Below, in pieces: positions 1 to 8,089 of a DNA stretch of 39,523 bases. Where the stretch lies: NCBI GenBank assembly GCA_017386585.1, contig JAFNPO010000099.1, positions 1 to 39,523 of the forward strand, written 5' to 3'. The position numbers and the translations under genes were made by a program. The notes below the pieces were generated by a model that worked only from the letters and a program-made list of their open reading frames with translations, searched no databases and was not told the origin of the DNA. Origin of the DNA: Aeriscardovia sp. GTDB lineage: Bacteria; Actinomycetota; Actinomycetes; Actinomycetales; Bifidobacteriaceae. How positions within the stretch are numbered: the stretch's first letter is position 1; each line of letters starts with the position of its first letter.

Positions 1-67
1 ACGTCGTGCCCTGGCGACTGTGGGAAAGTAACCGCGGGGACAGCCGGATCGGCGGCGAAGTAACCGC

Positions 68-88
68 TTGCCGCTAGACTGGCGGCAA
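68..88 (+). promoter_or_regulatory. Candidate tyrS promoter -10 inside a small inverted repeat
   Basis: TTGCCGC (68-74) and GCGGCAA (82-88) are perfect inverted arms around a 7-nt loop that begins with TAGACT (75-80), a good actinobacterial -10 hexamer (TAnnnT). No convincing -35 lies at the expected distance. Transcription from here would give a leader of about 105 nt before tyrS. The -10 match is seen; promoter function is inferred. Confidence 0.35.
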
Positions 89-109
89 CAAGGAAGTTCA
101 GCGGTGCCT

Positions 110-155
110 ACAACGCCTGGATAGGAAGCTGAAGGCCTCCAAAGCCAGGCGTTGT
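110..155 (+). repeat. Inverted repeat in the tyrS leader
   Basis: ACAACGCCTGG (110-120) is exactly repeated in reverse complement as CCAGGCGTTGT (145-155), with 24 nt between the arms. It lies 40 nt upstream of the tyrS start, so it would fold in the 5' leader of the tyrS mRNA. There is no T-run after it and no recognisable T-box core, so a terminator or T-box is not supported. A leader stem-loop of unknown role is the safest description. Confidence 0.5.
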
Positions 156-194
156 GGCGCGTCGACGGCACAGAAGGAACCGAGAAAGGGAACC

Positions 195-1451
195 ATGGAT
201 ATTCTCGAGGATCTGAAATGGCGCGGTGCCATCAACCAGCAGACCGACGCTAATGGGCTGAAGGCGCTGCTAGATGAGGGGCCGATTTCCCTGTATTGCG
301 GTACCGATCCGACCGGCGACTCACTGCACGTCGGGCATCTCATCCCTTTTATCGTGCTCAAGCGTTTCCAGATGGCGGGACACCGCCCGTACATCCTTAT
401 CGGCGGCGGCACAGGTACCATCGGTGACCCCTCCGGCCGTTCCACCGAACGGGTGCTCCAGACGCGCGAGACCGTGCAGCGCAACGAGGAGGCGCTCACT
501 GACCAGATGATTCGTCTCTTCGGCACGGAAAATTTCAACATTGTCGACAACTGCGACTGGCTCGACCGAATGTCGCTGCTTAGCTTCCTGCGCGACTATG
601 GCAAGGACTTTTCCGTTAACGCTATGCTGTCAAAAGAATCTGTGTCCTCGCGCATGGCCAACGGCATCTCCTTCACCGAGTTCAGCTACCAGATCCTCCA
701 GTCCATCGACTTCCTGTACCTGTACGAGAAGAGGAACGTCCAGCTGCAGATTGGCGGAGCGGACCAGTGGGGCAATCTCACCGACGGCGTGGACCTTATC
801 CACCGCAAGCACAACGACGCTAAAGTCTACGGTCTAACCATCCCGCTGATGCTGAAGGCTGACGGCACCAAGTTCGGCAAGTCTGCCGGCGGCGCTGTGT
901 GGCTCGACCCGAAAAAGACCTCGCCGTACGAGTTCTATCAGTTCTGGATTAACCAGGACGACCACGACGTAGTCAAATACCTCAAGTATTTCACCTTCCT
1001 TAGCCACGAGGAGATCGACGAGCTTGCTGCCAAGACCCAGGAGCATCCAGAGCAGCGCGAGGCACAGCGCCGCCTCGCGCAGGAGGTAACCGCTTTCGTT
1101 CACGGCGCGCAGGCCATGAAAGAAGCTGAGAAGATCTCGCAGGTCCTGTTCAATGGCAGCGTCGCCGACCTGACGGCTGATGAGGTCGAGCAGGCCTTTG
1201 AGAAGGTTCCTTCCGTGACTATTGCGGCCGATAAGGCTAACATCGTCGAAATGCTGGTCAGCTCTGGTATCGAGAAATCTAAGCGCCAGGCGCGCGAGGA
1301 TATCGCTAACGGTGCTATCACCATCAACGGAGAGAAGATCACCAACGTCAATGCTGAGATTGACCCCTCCACGTCCTTCAACGGCCGGTATGTGGTTGTG
1401 CGCCGTGGCAAGAAAAAGTACACGCTGGCGCACGTCGAGGACGGTGAGTGA
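195..1451 (+). CDS. tyrS: Tyrosine--tRNA ligase
   Basis: Class I aminoacyl-tRNA synthetase that activates tyrosine with ATP and charges tRNA-Tyr in the cytoplasm. The 418-residue product has the usual TyrRS length. The HIGH-type motif is HVGH at residues 45-48, the KMSKS-type loop is KFGKS at about residues 226-230, and the C-terminal 60-70 residues form an S4-like RNA-binding domain (SKRQAREDI, then ITINGEKI). The ATG at 195 follows a purine-rich site (AGAAAGGGA). The stop overlaps the gmk start, so the two genes are probably co-translated. A long leader with an inverted repeat precedes the gene. Identification is firm. Confidence 0.97.
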   Translation: MDILEDLKWRGAINQQTDANGLKALLDEGPISLYCGTDPTGDSLHVGHLIPFIVLKRFQMAGHRPYILIGGGTGTIGDPSGRSTERVLQTRETVQRNEEALTDQMIRLFGTENFNIVDNCDWLDRMSLLSFLRDYGKDFSVNAMLSKESVSSRMANGISFTEFSYQILQSIDFLYLYEKRNVQLQIGGADQWGNLTDGVDLIHRKHNDAKVYGLTIPLMLKADGTKFGKSAGGAVWLDPKKTSPYEFYQFWINQDDHDVVKYLKYFTFLSHEEIDELAAKTQEHPEQREAQRRLAQEVTAFVHGAQAMKEAEKISQVLFNGSVADLTADEVEQAFEKVPSVTIAADKANIVEMLVSSGIEKSKRQAREDIANGAITINGEKITNVNAEIDPSTSFNGRYVVVRRGKKKYTLAHVEDGE

Positions 1452-2053
1452 TGACTAGAGAGGTCGGACCCGCCAATACTCGCCGCCTCATCGTCCTGTC
1501 CGGACCCACAGCCGTGGGAAAAGGGACTGTTGAAGCCGCGATGAAGGGACGCCATCCGCAGGTATGGGTATCCGTGTCCGCTACGACGCGTGCATCCCGT
1601 CCCGGCGAGAAGGACGGTGTCGACTACCTGTTCGTCTCCGACAATGAGTTCAATACCATGAAGGAGCGCGGAGAGTTCCTCGAGAGCGCCGTTGTCCATG
1701 GCATCGCGCAGTACGGCACTCCACTACAACCGGTTCTCGATCATTTAGCAGCCGGCGTACCGACGCTGCTGGAGATTGACCTGCAGGGCGCGCGCCGTGT
1801 CCGGCAGCGCGCCGCGGAGCTGGGGTTGAATGTACTATCAGTGTTCTTAGCGCCGCCGAGCTTCGACGACCTCGTCACCCGCCTAGCTACCAGGGGCACC
1901 GAGACGGAGGAGCAGAAGCGTGCTCGTTTAGAGACGGCCCGCGTCGAACTAGCAGCGCAGAATGAGTTCGACGTTGTCCTGGTCAATGACCATGTCGAAA
2001 CCACGGCTGAGCGACTGTGGGAACTCATCGTACGTGAATACGGCTTGAATTGA
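1451..2053 (+). CDS. gmk: Guanylate kinase
   Basis: Transfers phosphate from ATP to GMP (or dGMP), giving GDP in purine nucleotide metabolism. The P-loop GPTAVGKG is near residues 18-25, followed by the GMP-binding region with SATTRASRPGEKDGVDY, and later the lid-region arginines. At about 200 residues it matches the family. The ATG at 1451 shares one base with the tyrS stop (TGATG). A GTG three bases upstream (1448) would give a 4-nt GTGA overlap and one extra residue; either start implies translational coupling to tyrS. The neighbouring rpoZ and metK are the usual actinobacterial context for gmk. Confidence 0.96.
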   Translation: MTREVGPANTRRLIVLSGPTAVGKGTVEAAMKGRHPQVWVSVSATTRASRPGEKDGVDYLFVSDNEFNTMKERGEFLESAVVHGIAQYGTPLQPVLDHLAAGVPTLLEIDLQGARRVRQRAAELGLNVLSVFLAPPSFDDLVTRLATRGTETEEQKRARLETARVELAAQNEFDVVLVNDHVETTAERLWELIVREYGLN

Positions 2054-2132
2054 GCGCCCAGGAAAAACGTCCACGATGGGTATTTTCGTTCGGAGAAAAG
2101 TCCTGGGCATACCTCTCGTCGGTGCGCTGCTG

Positions 2133-2138
2133 TAGCAT
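2133..2138 (+). promoter_or_regulatory. Candidate rpoZ promoter -10
   Basis: TAGCAT lies 78 nt upstream of the rpoZ start, in the 163-bp gmk-rpoZ gap, which is long enough to hold a promoter. No strong -35 is visible. Seen as a motif only. Confidence 0.25.
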
Positions 2139-2216
2139 AGTGACAGTTTTGATGGCGCATTGGCGTTTCACGCTGCTACATCGCAATCCATCGAATCGAA
2201 TCTGAGGAGTAAGCAT

Positions 2217-2705
2217 ATGCCACTGGGCACGACGCCTGAACCGCAAGGATTGGGTAATCCGCCAATCGACAAGCTCATGAAGCACGCGGATTCCAAGTAC
2301 GCGCTGTCGATTTTCGCCGCGAAGCGTGCGCGTCAAATCAACTCTTACTTCAACCAGCTTAATGAAGGCCTGCTGCAGAACGTGGGTCCGCTGGTCGAGT
2401 ACCAGAACGACGATAAGCCGCTGTCCATTGCCTTCCGCGAGATCAACGAGGGCCTTCTGGAGGAAACCCTCGGCGCAGATGAAAAAGACGACGATTTGCA
2501 AGCACAGAAGCTCGTTAACGCGTCGACGAGTATCTCCGTGTCCGCAGCCGACATCGTCGATGCCGCCGCTGTCGACGCCGAGGACGAAGCCGACGACGCC
2601 AATGACGTTGACGAAGACGATTACTCCGAGGAGATGGACTCCGACGCTTTGTTCCTGCTGAACACGGATGACAATGACGAGGACGACGACTCGGACGACA
2701 AGTGA
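2217..2705 (+). CDS. rpoZ: RNA polymerase omega subunit with long acidic tail
   Basis: Small RNA polymerase subunit that chaperones the beta-prime subunit during assembly. The recognisable omega region ([20 protein letters not shown], then the KRARQIN segment that lies against beta-prime, then [11 protein letters not shown]) fills roughly residues 15-85. The ATG at 2217 has a GAGGAG site 7 nt upstream; an upstream in-frame start at 2160 lacks one and would add 19 unconserved residues. The product is 162 residues, well over the 80-110 usual for omega, because of a C-terminal tail of about 55 residues that is mostly Asp and Glu. gmk upstream and metK downstream support the call. A terminator follows immediately. 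Confidence 0.9.
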   Translation: MPLGTTPEPQGLGNPPIDKLMKHADSKYALSIFAAKRARQINSYFNQLNEGLLQNVGPLVEYQNDDKPLSIAFREINEGLLEETLGADEKDDDLQAQKLVNASTSISVSAADIVDAAAVDAEDEADDANDVDEDDYSEEMDSDALFLLNTDDNDEDDDSDDK

Positions 2706-2720
2706 ACGAGTGTTTTGGGT

Positions 2721-2753
2721 CTCCCGCCGACGCGTCCGACGGGAGGCTTTTTT
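2721..2753 (+). terminator. Rho-independent terminator after rpoZ
   Basis: CTCCCG (2721-2726) pairs with CGGGAG (2739-2744), with further pairing across one mismatch inside, followed by GC and a run of six T (2748-2753). It starts 16 nt after the rpoZ stop and separates rpoZ from metK. Confidence 0.75.
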
Positions 2754-2771
2754 ATTGACGGGGTCTGTCGC

Positions 2772-2777
2772 TAGAAT
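2772..2777 (+). promoter_or_regulatory. Candidate metK promoter -10
   Basis: TAGAAT lies just after the rpoZ terminator and 74 nt before metK. A TTGACG at 2755-2760 is only 11 nt upstream, too close to act as its -35. The terminator on one side and the gene start on the other make a promoter here likely, but the exact elements are uncertain. Confidence 0.35.
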
Positions 2778-2850
2778 CAGCTCCGCGTTTTCGAGACGCA
2801 GCACGATAGCGTTGGACCGCCCGTATCGAGTGAGTGTCACGGGAGGGAAA

Positions 2851-4068
2851 ATGGCAGAACCGCGCTTGATGACCGCCGAGTCGGTGACTGAAGGACATCC
2901 CGACAAGATTTGCGACCAAATCTCCGATGCGATTTTAGACGATCTGCTAGCGCAAGACCGAACGTCGCATGTGGCGGTCGAAACATCTGCCACGCGCGGC
3001 CAGTTTTTTGTGTTCGGCGAAATCGATTCACAGGGATACAGCGAGGTGCAGCAGGTTGTTCGCGACGTAGTACGGTGTATCGGCTACGATAATTCGGCTA
3101 TCGGCCTGGACGCCGACTCCTGCGGTGTGCTTGTAGCTATCGGTCAACAAAGTCCGGAAATTGAGCAGGGCGTCGATCGTGTCAATCGCACAAATTCCAT
3201 GAGCACCGTCGACAAAAAGAACCTATACGAGCAGCAAGGAGCCGGTGACCAGGGCGTCGTCTTTGGCTACGCCTGCCGCGAGACGCGCGTGCTCATGCCG
3301 CTGCCAATCACCCTAGCCAGCCGCATGGCCTACCGTTTAGCGCGTGCGCGCAAGGATGGCATCGTGCCCGGTCTACGCCCCGACGGCAAAACCCAAGTCA
3401 CCGTAGAGTACGATGAGAACAATAAGCCAGTACGAATCGACACCGTCATCGTCTCTTCCCAGCATGAACCGGATGTTGAACAAGACGACCTGCGCCGCGA
3501 GCTGCGCGACCATGTCATTAACCCCGTGCTAGACGAGTGGTGCGGCGACGCCGTAACACATGACGATTATCGCCTCCTCGTCAATCCAACCGGCTCTTTC
3601 GTGCTGGGAGGTCCCGCCGCAGACGCGGGTCTGACCGGCCGCAAAATCATCGTTGACACCTATGGCGGCGCAGCCCACCACGGTGGAGGCGCGTTCTCCG
3701 GCAAAGACCCATCCAAGGTCGACCGGTCCGGAGCCTACGCAGCACGCTGGGTCGCCAAGAATATCGTCGCCGCCGGCCTGGCCGACGCTGCCGAAGTCCA
3801 GATTGCCTACGCTATCGGCATGGCCAACCCAGTGGCCATCAACGTCGAAACATTCGGTACGGAGGTAGCCGGCGTGAGCCGTAACCAGATCGAAACAGCC
3901 GTACGCCAAGTCTTCGATCTGCGTCCCGCAGCCATCATTGACGAGCTAAACCTACTACGTCCGATATACCGCAAGACTGCCTCCTACGGGCACTTCGGCC
4001 GAGAAGATCCTGATTTCACGTGGGAAAAGACAAACAAGGCCAATGCTCTGCGCGCCGCTATCCGCTGA
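2851..4068 (+). CDS. metK: S-adenosylmethionine synthetase
   Basis: Makes S-adenosylmethionine from methionine and ATP. The product is 405 residues, the normal length. Signatures in order: [17 protein letters not shown] near the N-terminus (His16 and Asp18 of the active site), the hexapeptide-type [12 protein letters not shown], and the glycine-rich phosphate loop [19 protein letters not shown]. The ATG at 2851 follows a GGGAGG purine stretch and begins at the conserved family start; the frame stays open 183 nt upstream but that part is non-homologous. The stop shares one base with the priA start (TGATG), so metK and priA form one transcription unit. Confidence 0.97.
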   Translation: MAEPRLMTAESVTEGHPDKICDQISDAILDDLLAQDRTSHVAVETSATRGQFFVFGEIDSQGYSEVQQVVRDVVRCIGYDNSAIGLDADSCGVLVAIGQQSPEIEQGVDRVNRTNSMSTVDKKNLYEQQGAGDQGVVFGYACRETRVLMPLPITLASRMAYRLARARKDGIVPGLRPDGKTQVTVEYDENNKPVRIDTVIVSSQHEPDVEQDDLRRELRDHVINPVLDEWCGDAVTHDDYRLLVNPTGSFVLGGPAADAGLTGRKIIVDTYGGAAHHGGGAFSGKDPSKVDRSGAYAARWVAKNIVAAGLADAAEVQIAYAIGMANPVAINVETFGTEVAGVSRNQIETAVRQVFDLRPAAIIDELNLLRPIYRKTASYGHFGREDPDFTWEKTNKANALRAAIR

Positions 4069-6317
4069 TGGCAACCAGTTCATCCGCAGACGCCCGGGTC
4101 GTCGCCGAACAACCAGCACTGCATGGCCTTGCCATCCACAAGCACCCGAGGACGGCGAAAAAGACCGCTACCCAACCCCGTCCAGCCGAGCATTTGCCAG
4201 TAGCTCGTGTCGTCGTGGACGTGCAGGCGCCGCATCTGGGACGATTCTTCGATTATCTAGTCTCCGAGAAAAATGACATGCTTGCGCTACCAGGAACGTG
4301 GGTCCGCGTCCGCTTTGGCGGCCGCCTGATGAACGGCGTCATCTGGAAACGAGTCGACAAGTCAGACACGCCATCCGGGCGCCTGCGGTTCCTCGATCGT
4401 GTCCTGGCTGACGCGCCGCGGCTCAGCAGGGAGTATTGCCGTGACGTCGAGGCAATCGCACGGTTCTTCGGTGGAACGTTAGCCAATATCTTGCGTCTCG
4501 CCGTTCCACCGCGTGTTGCCGGTGTCGAGACGGAACGGCCGTGGGCAGATTTGGGTGCTATCGCTAGGGAACAGCGGCGACAAAAGTTGGTTCCGTCGGC
4601 GGCGACAGAACTAGAAACGGAGACGCGTCGTGAGCTGGACGGATACTCCGGAGTCCGAGAGCTGTTGGACGCCCTCGATATGTCCACGGTGCGGGAAGCC
4701 GTTTGGGACGTGCTGCCCGGCCCGAACCGTTGGGCCGCCGACGTGGCGTGGCTCATCGTCGCGGCGCAGCGGCGCGGCCGGGGTGTCATCTCTGTCCTTC
4801 CAGGACGTGCTGCCCTGCTGGCCGTGCGGCGGGAACTGACTCGATGGGGTTTCTCACAGTATGCCATCTTTGATTCCGCGGACAAGCCAGAGGTTCGCTA
4901 CCGCTCCTTCTGCGCTTGCTCCGCGGGCATCGTGACATGCGCCATCGGTACGCGGGCGGCGATGTACGCGCCCGTCTCCGGCCCCTCGCTCTTCCTCGCT
5001 GTCGACGACAACGTCTACCAGAACAGCGACGGGTTCGCCCCGTATGCCAACGTCCACGACGTGCTGCGCGTGCGTGCAAAGGAGCAGGACGGTCTTTTCG
5101 TCTCGATGGCGTTCGCTCGTAGCACTGTCCTGCAGAAAGAATCCGCGGCCCCCGACGTTCTGGAAATTCATCCGCTGGACGCAGCCTTGGCCCGCGTCCG
5201 TCCACGGTTGTGCTGGCTGTCGCCAGAAGCCGCACAGGCCGCCGGAGACGCGACAGCATTCGCCCGTATTCCGCACGCTGTCGTCACAGTCCTAACAAAG
5301 GCTGTAGAAACCGGCCCGGCGCTGGTGGTCGTTCCAATGGAAGGTTTTGCTGAGGTTCTGGCTTGTGCCAGCTGCCACCGCCAGGCCCGGTGCGGCCGAT
5401 GCGACGGACCTTTGCGGCGCGAAGAAGCTGCCGTACCTGTTTGCGCGTGGTGCGGCGCAGTCGCCGAATCCTGGAAATGTTCGGGCTGCGGCGGACGTCA
5501 GTTGCTAACAGCCCGCCTAGGAACGCAGGCAACGGCGCGAGACCTAGCGAACTTGGTACGCGACGTGCCGATTATCGTAGCGACCAAACCGGCGCCCGGA
5601 GCTATAAATCCGCCGATGATCGCCGATGCTCCCGTCATTGTTGTTGCGCCGCCCGGGGCATTACCGTCCGTCGTACCCCCCGCGGGAAGCGATGGCAGGA
5701 CAGACCAAACTGGCCACGAGAATCGACACGGGAATACAAACCGATTAGGATACCGCTGTTGCGTTGTACTGGACCCATGGGCAGTGTCGTCGGCCGGAAA
5801 CCTGGACGCTCGCGAGGATGCGCTCGAATCATGGATGTCGGCTGCGGCGCTCGTTGTACCCGCCGAACAAGGAGGCCAAGCGATTCTGGCGGGGGATTGC
5901 GATCCGGACATGGCCCGGTCCTTCGTCGCCTGGGACGCGCGTATCCTGGCCCGCGCTGACTGTAATGAACGACGGGAGCTGCGGCTGCCGCCGTTCGTCG
6001 CCACGGCCAGCATCTGGGGTAGCCGCCAAGCGGTGGAAGGCTGCTTGGACGCCATCGGCGCTCGCGGCGGGGACTTGTCCCTTGTCGACGGCGTGCCCGC
6101 CGTGATGGGGCCAGTTCCCATTCCGGAACCGGAAACGGAAAGGAACCGATCTTTAGTCGGCGTCACGGACCGTGTCCGTGCTATTGTCAGAGTCTCTGAA
6201 ACAGAGCGCGGCACGCTAGTGAAACGGCTGTCCAACGCGGTCGCGGAGCACTATCGGAAGGGAAATCCGGGCGAACTGCGGTTTTGGGTGGATCCTAAGG
6301 ATCTGCACCATCGGTAG
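4068..6317 (+). CDS. priA: PriA-like primosomal protein N', helicase motifs degenerate
   Basis: Replication-restart protein family. The 749-residue product starts at the ATG at 4068, which overlaps the metK stop by one base. An N-terminal DNA-binding domain is visible (RVVVDVQAPHLGRFFDYLV). The paired zinc-binding cysteines are intact as four CxxC pairs (CASC, CGRC, CAWC, CSGC) around residues 435-490. The Walker A of true PriA (GxTGSGKT) is absent: the aligned segment reads PGPNRWAAD. The DEAH box is replaced by a segment reading VDDNVY. Actinobacterial PriA is known to have lost ATPase motifs, so this is a family trait. It probably acts as a DNA-structure binding or loading factor and not as a helicase. 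Confidence 0.88.
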   Translation: MATSSSADARVVAEQPALHGLAIHKHPRTAKKTATQPRPAEHLPVARVVVDVQAPHLGRFFDYLVSEKNDMLALPGTWVRVRFGGRLMNGVIWKRVDKSDTPSGRLRFLDRVLADAPRLSREYCRDVEAIARFFGGTLANILRLAVPPRVAGVETERPWADLGAIAREQRRQKLVPSAATELETETRRELDGYSGVRELLDALDMSTVREAVWDVLPGPNRWAADVAWLIVAAQRRGRGVISVLPGRAALLAVRRELTRWGFSQYAIFDSADKPEVRYRSFCACSAGIVTCAIGTRAAMYAPVSGPSLFLAVDDNVYQNSDGFAPYANVHDVLRVRAKEQDGLFVSMAFARSTVLQKESAAPDVLEIHPLDAALARVRPRLCWLSPEAAQAAGDATAFARIPHAVVTVLTKAVETGPALVVVPMEGFAEVLACASCHRQARCGRCDGPLRREEAAVPVCAWCGAVAESWKCSGCGGRQLLTARLGTQATARDLANLVRDVPIIVATKPAPGAINPPMIADAPVIVVAPPGALPSVVPPAGSDGRTDQTGHENRHGNTNRLGYRCCVVLDPWAVSSAGNLDAREDALESWMSAAALVVPAEQGGQAILAGDCDPDMARSFVAWDARILARADCNERRELRLPPFVATASIWGSRQAVEGCLDAIGARGGDLSLVDGVPAVMGPVPIPEPETERNRSLVGVTDRVRAIVRVSETERGTLVKRLSNAVAEHYRKGNPGELRFWVDPKDLHHR

Positions 6318-6370
6318 CCGGAGGCCGGCTGACATCATGGCGGAGGAATCGCGCCCAAGGAGGGAAGAAT

Positions 6371-7066
6371 ATGGTGGCAGGAGAAGAAAGGTCACATATG
6401 GAGTCTGATATCCGCAACGTTGTTTTTGATTTCGGTGGCGTCCTCATCCACTGGAATGTTCGGAGCGCTCTTATGAGTCGCTATTCGCTGCAGACCATCG
6501 CAGAGTTTGACAGCAGCGAGACGTTCCGCCGCGCTAACGCGATGGGCGACCTCGGCGAGCCATTGGACAAAGTCGTCACATTCGTCCGCGAGGAAGGTTG
6601 CAATCTATGGGGTGACATGATGCAGTGGTACATCGATCACTTCCGCGATGCTATCGAAGGTGAGATGCCGGGCGCCCGCCAACTAGTCGCCGACGTTCAG
6701 GCTGCCGGCTGTCACGTCTACGGCCTGTCGAATTGGTCGATGGATACTTTCCGTCTTGTGCGAGACTCCGATGCTCTGCCAGCGCTCCACTTGCTCGAGG
6801 ATATGGTCATCTCTGGCGATGTGCGTCAGATCAAGCCGCATCGTGACATCTATGAGACGGCACTGACACGCTTCGGTATTGAGGCTGGACAGTCGGCGTT
6901 CATCGACGACCACGAGGAGAATGTCGAGGCCGCTGAAGCTGTCGGCTTCCACGGCATTCTAGCGCACGGATCCACGGGAATCCGCCGCGACTTGATTCGT
7001 CTGGGCGTAGACCTGCCGCGGCTTATTGCCGGCGACGAGGTTAAACCCAGCAGCGAGGAGGAGTGA
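6371..7066 (+). CDS. HAD-superfamily hydrolase (YihX-like phosphatase)
   Basis: Predicted cytoplasmic phosphatase of HAD subfamily IA, substrate unknown. Motif I is FDFGGVL with the nucleophile Asp at about residue 20; the usual second Asp is Gly, as in YihX-type members. Motif II is LSNWS, motif III is the lysine in QIKPHRDIYE, and motif IV is FIDDHEENVEAA. An inserted cap region lies between motifs I and II. Length 231 residues is typical. The ATG at 6371 has a strong AAGGAGG site (6358-6364) 6 nt away, better than the ATG at 6398. It sits 3 nt before fmt, so it is in the priA-fmt-rsmB operon. Sugar-phosphate or nucleotide phosphatase activity would be a guess. Confidence 0.85.
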   Translation: MVAGEERSHMESDIRNVVFDFGGVLIHWNVRSALMSRYSLQTIAEFDSSETFRRANAMGDLGEPLDKVVTFVREEGCNLWGDMMQWYIDHFRDAIEGEMPGARQLVADVQAAGCHVYGLSNWSMDTFRLVRDSDALPALHLLEDMVISGDVRQIKPHRDIYETALTRFGIEAGQSAFIDDHEENVEAAEAVGFHGILAHGSTGIRRDLIRLGVDLPRLIAGDEVKPSSEEE

Positions 7067-7069
7067 GGA

Positions 7070-8089
7070 ATGCGCATTCTGTTCGCTGGGACGCCACAAG
7101 CAGCTGTCCCTAGTCTTGAGGCGTTAGCGGCGCGCAACGAGGTCGTTGCCGTACTGACCCGACCCGACGCTGTCCGCGGTAGGGGACGGAATCGAACAGC
7201 AAGTCCGGTGAAACAGGCCGCCAAACGGTTAGGGATCCCTGTCTGGGAGGACGACCCACGGGACCCCAGTTTCGCCAGGAAAGTCGCCACGACGAACCTC
7301 GACGCTGCCGCGGTTGTCGCGTACGGCAAAATCCTGTACCAACCGGTCCTTGACGCGGTTCCTGGCGGCTGGTACAACCTGCATTTTTCCCTGTTGCCGC
7401 TGTGGCGCGGCGCGGCTCCCGTGCAGCGGGCTATCTGGAACGGCGACGCGCAAACGGGTCTCACCGTCTTCCGTCTGACCGCCGGCATGGACGAAGGCCC
7501 GATCCTCCTGCAGCGGACGCTTCCCATCGAAGGTGAGCCAACATCCGGCGAGTTGATGGAGCAGCTAGCCGTCAGTGGGGCTCGAGTTTTGTCCGAAGCA
7601 TTCGACCGTTTAGGCGCCGGCACCGCCGAGCTACGCGACCAGAATGGCCTGGATGAAGTTCCCGCTGACCATGCGCGGGCGGCGAAGATCACCCAAGACG
7701 ATGCCCATATCGACTTCCGTTTGCCGTCCACGGTCGTCAGCCGCCGGGCACGCGCCTGCAACCCCAACCCGGGGGCGTGGTGTACCGTCGAGTCGGCGCA
7801 GCTGAAGGCTCCGGTTCTACTGCGCGTCGACCGCCTATCCGTCGCGGACACACAGGATCCGTCATTCCGGTCCGCCTGCACCGCTGCGGGTGTGTCTGCG
7901 GAAAACGCCAAAGCGGGTCAGTTCGTCGTCTCGAAGAAGCACGTGTGGGTGCTGTGCGGCGGTTCTGATGCCGGCAACGATGTGGATGCGGTGGAGCTGT
8001 TGCGCGTAACAGCACAGGGAAAGAAGACGATGTCTGGCGCTGACTGGGGGAGGGGCGCCCGTCTGGGAAGCCAGGCGCGCGGTGTCTAA
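7070..8089 (+). CDS. fmt: Methionyl-tRNA formyltransferase
   Basis: Formylates Met-tRNAi using 10-formyltetrahydrofolate to make the bacterial initiator tRNA. The 339-residue protein opens with MRILFAGTPQAAVPSLEAL, has the loop SPVKQAAKRLGIPV, and carries the signature NLHFSLLPLWRGAAPVQ near residues 103-119 with the catalytic Asn/His region. The C-terminal tRNA-binding domain includes ACNPNPGAWC. The ATG lies 3 nt after the HAD stop, and the gene runs 8 nt into rsmB. Length and motifs agree with the family. Confidence 0.97.
   Translation: MRILFAGTPQAAVPSLEALAARNEVVAVLTRPDAVRGRGRNRTASPVKQAAKRLGIPVWEDDPRDPSFARKVATTNLDAAAVVAYGKILYQPVLDAVPGGWYNLHFSLLPLWRGAAPVQRAIWNGDAQTGLTVFRLTAGMDEGPILLQRTLPIEGEPTSGELMEQLAVSGARVLSEAFDRLGAGTAELRDQNGLDEVPADHARAAKITQDDAHIDFRLPSTVVSRRARACNPNPGAWCTVESAQLKAPVLLRVDRLSVADTQDPSFRSACTAAGVSAENAKAGQFVVSKKHVWVLCGGSDAGNDVDAVELLRVTAQGKKTMSGADWGRGARLGSQARGV

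Noticed and set aside
1-194. T-box riboswitch upstream of tyrS
   Set aside because: GTAACCGCGG vaguely resembles part of a T-box core, but the conserved GGTGG-ACCGCG arrangement, specifier loop and terminator are not present.
2025-2993. 322-codon frame antisense to rpoZ and the metK start
   Set aside because: It crosses the rpoZ terminator and promoter region, and its Val/Leu-rich middle is the complement of the acidic rpoZ tail.
6850-7911. 353-codon frame antisense to the HAD and fmt genes
   Set aside because: fmt is certain on the + strand; this frame has no domain features.
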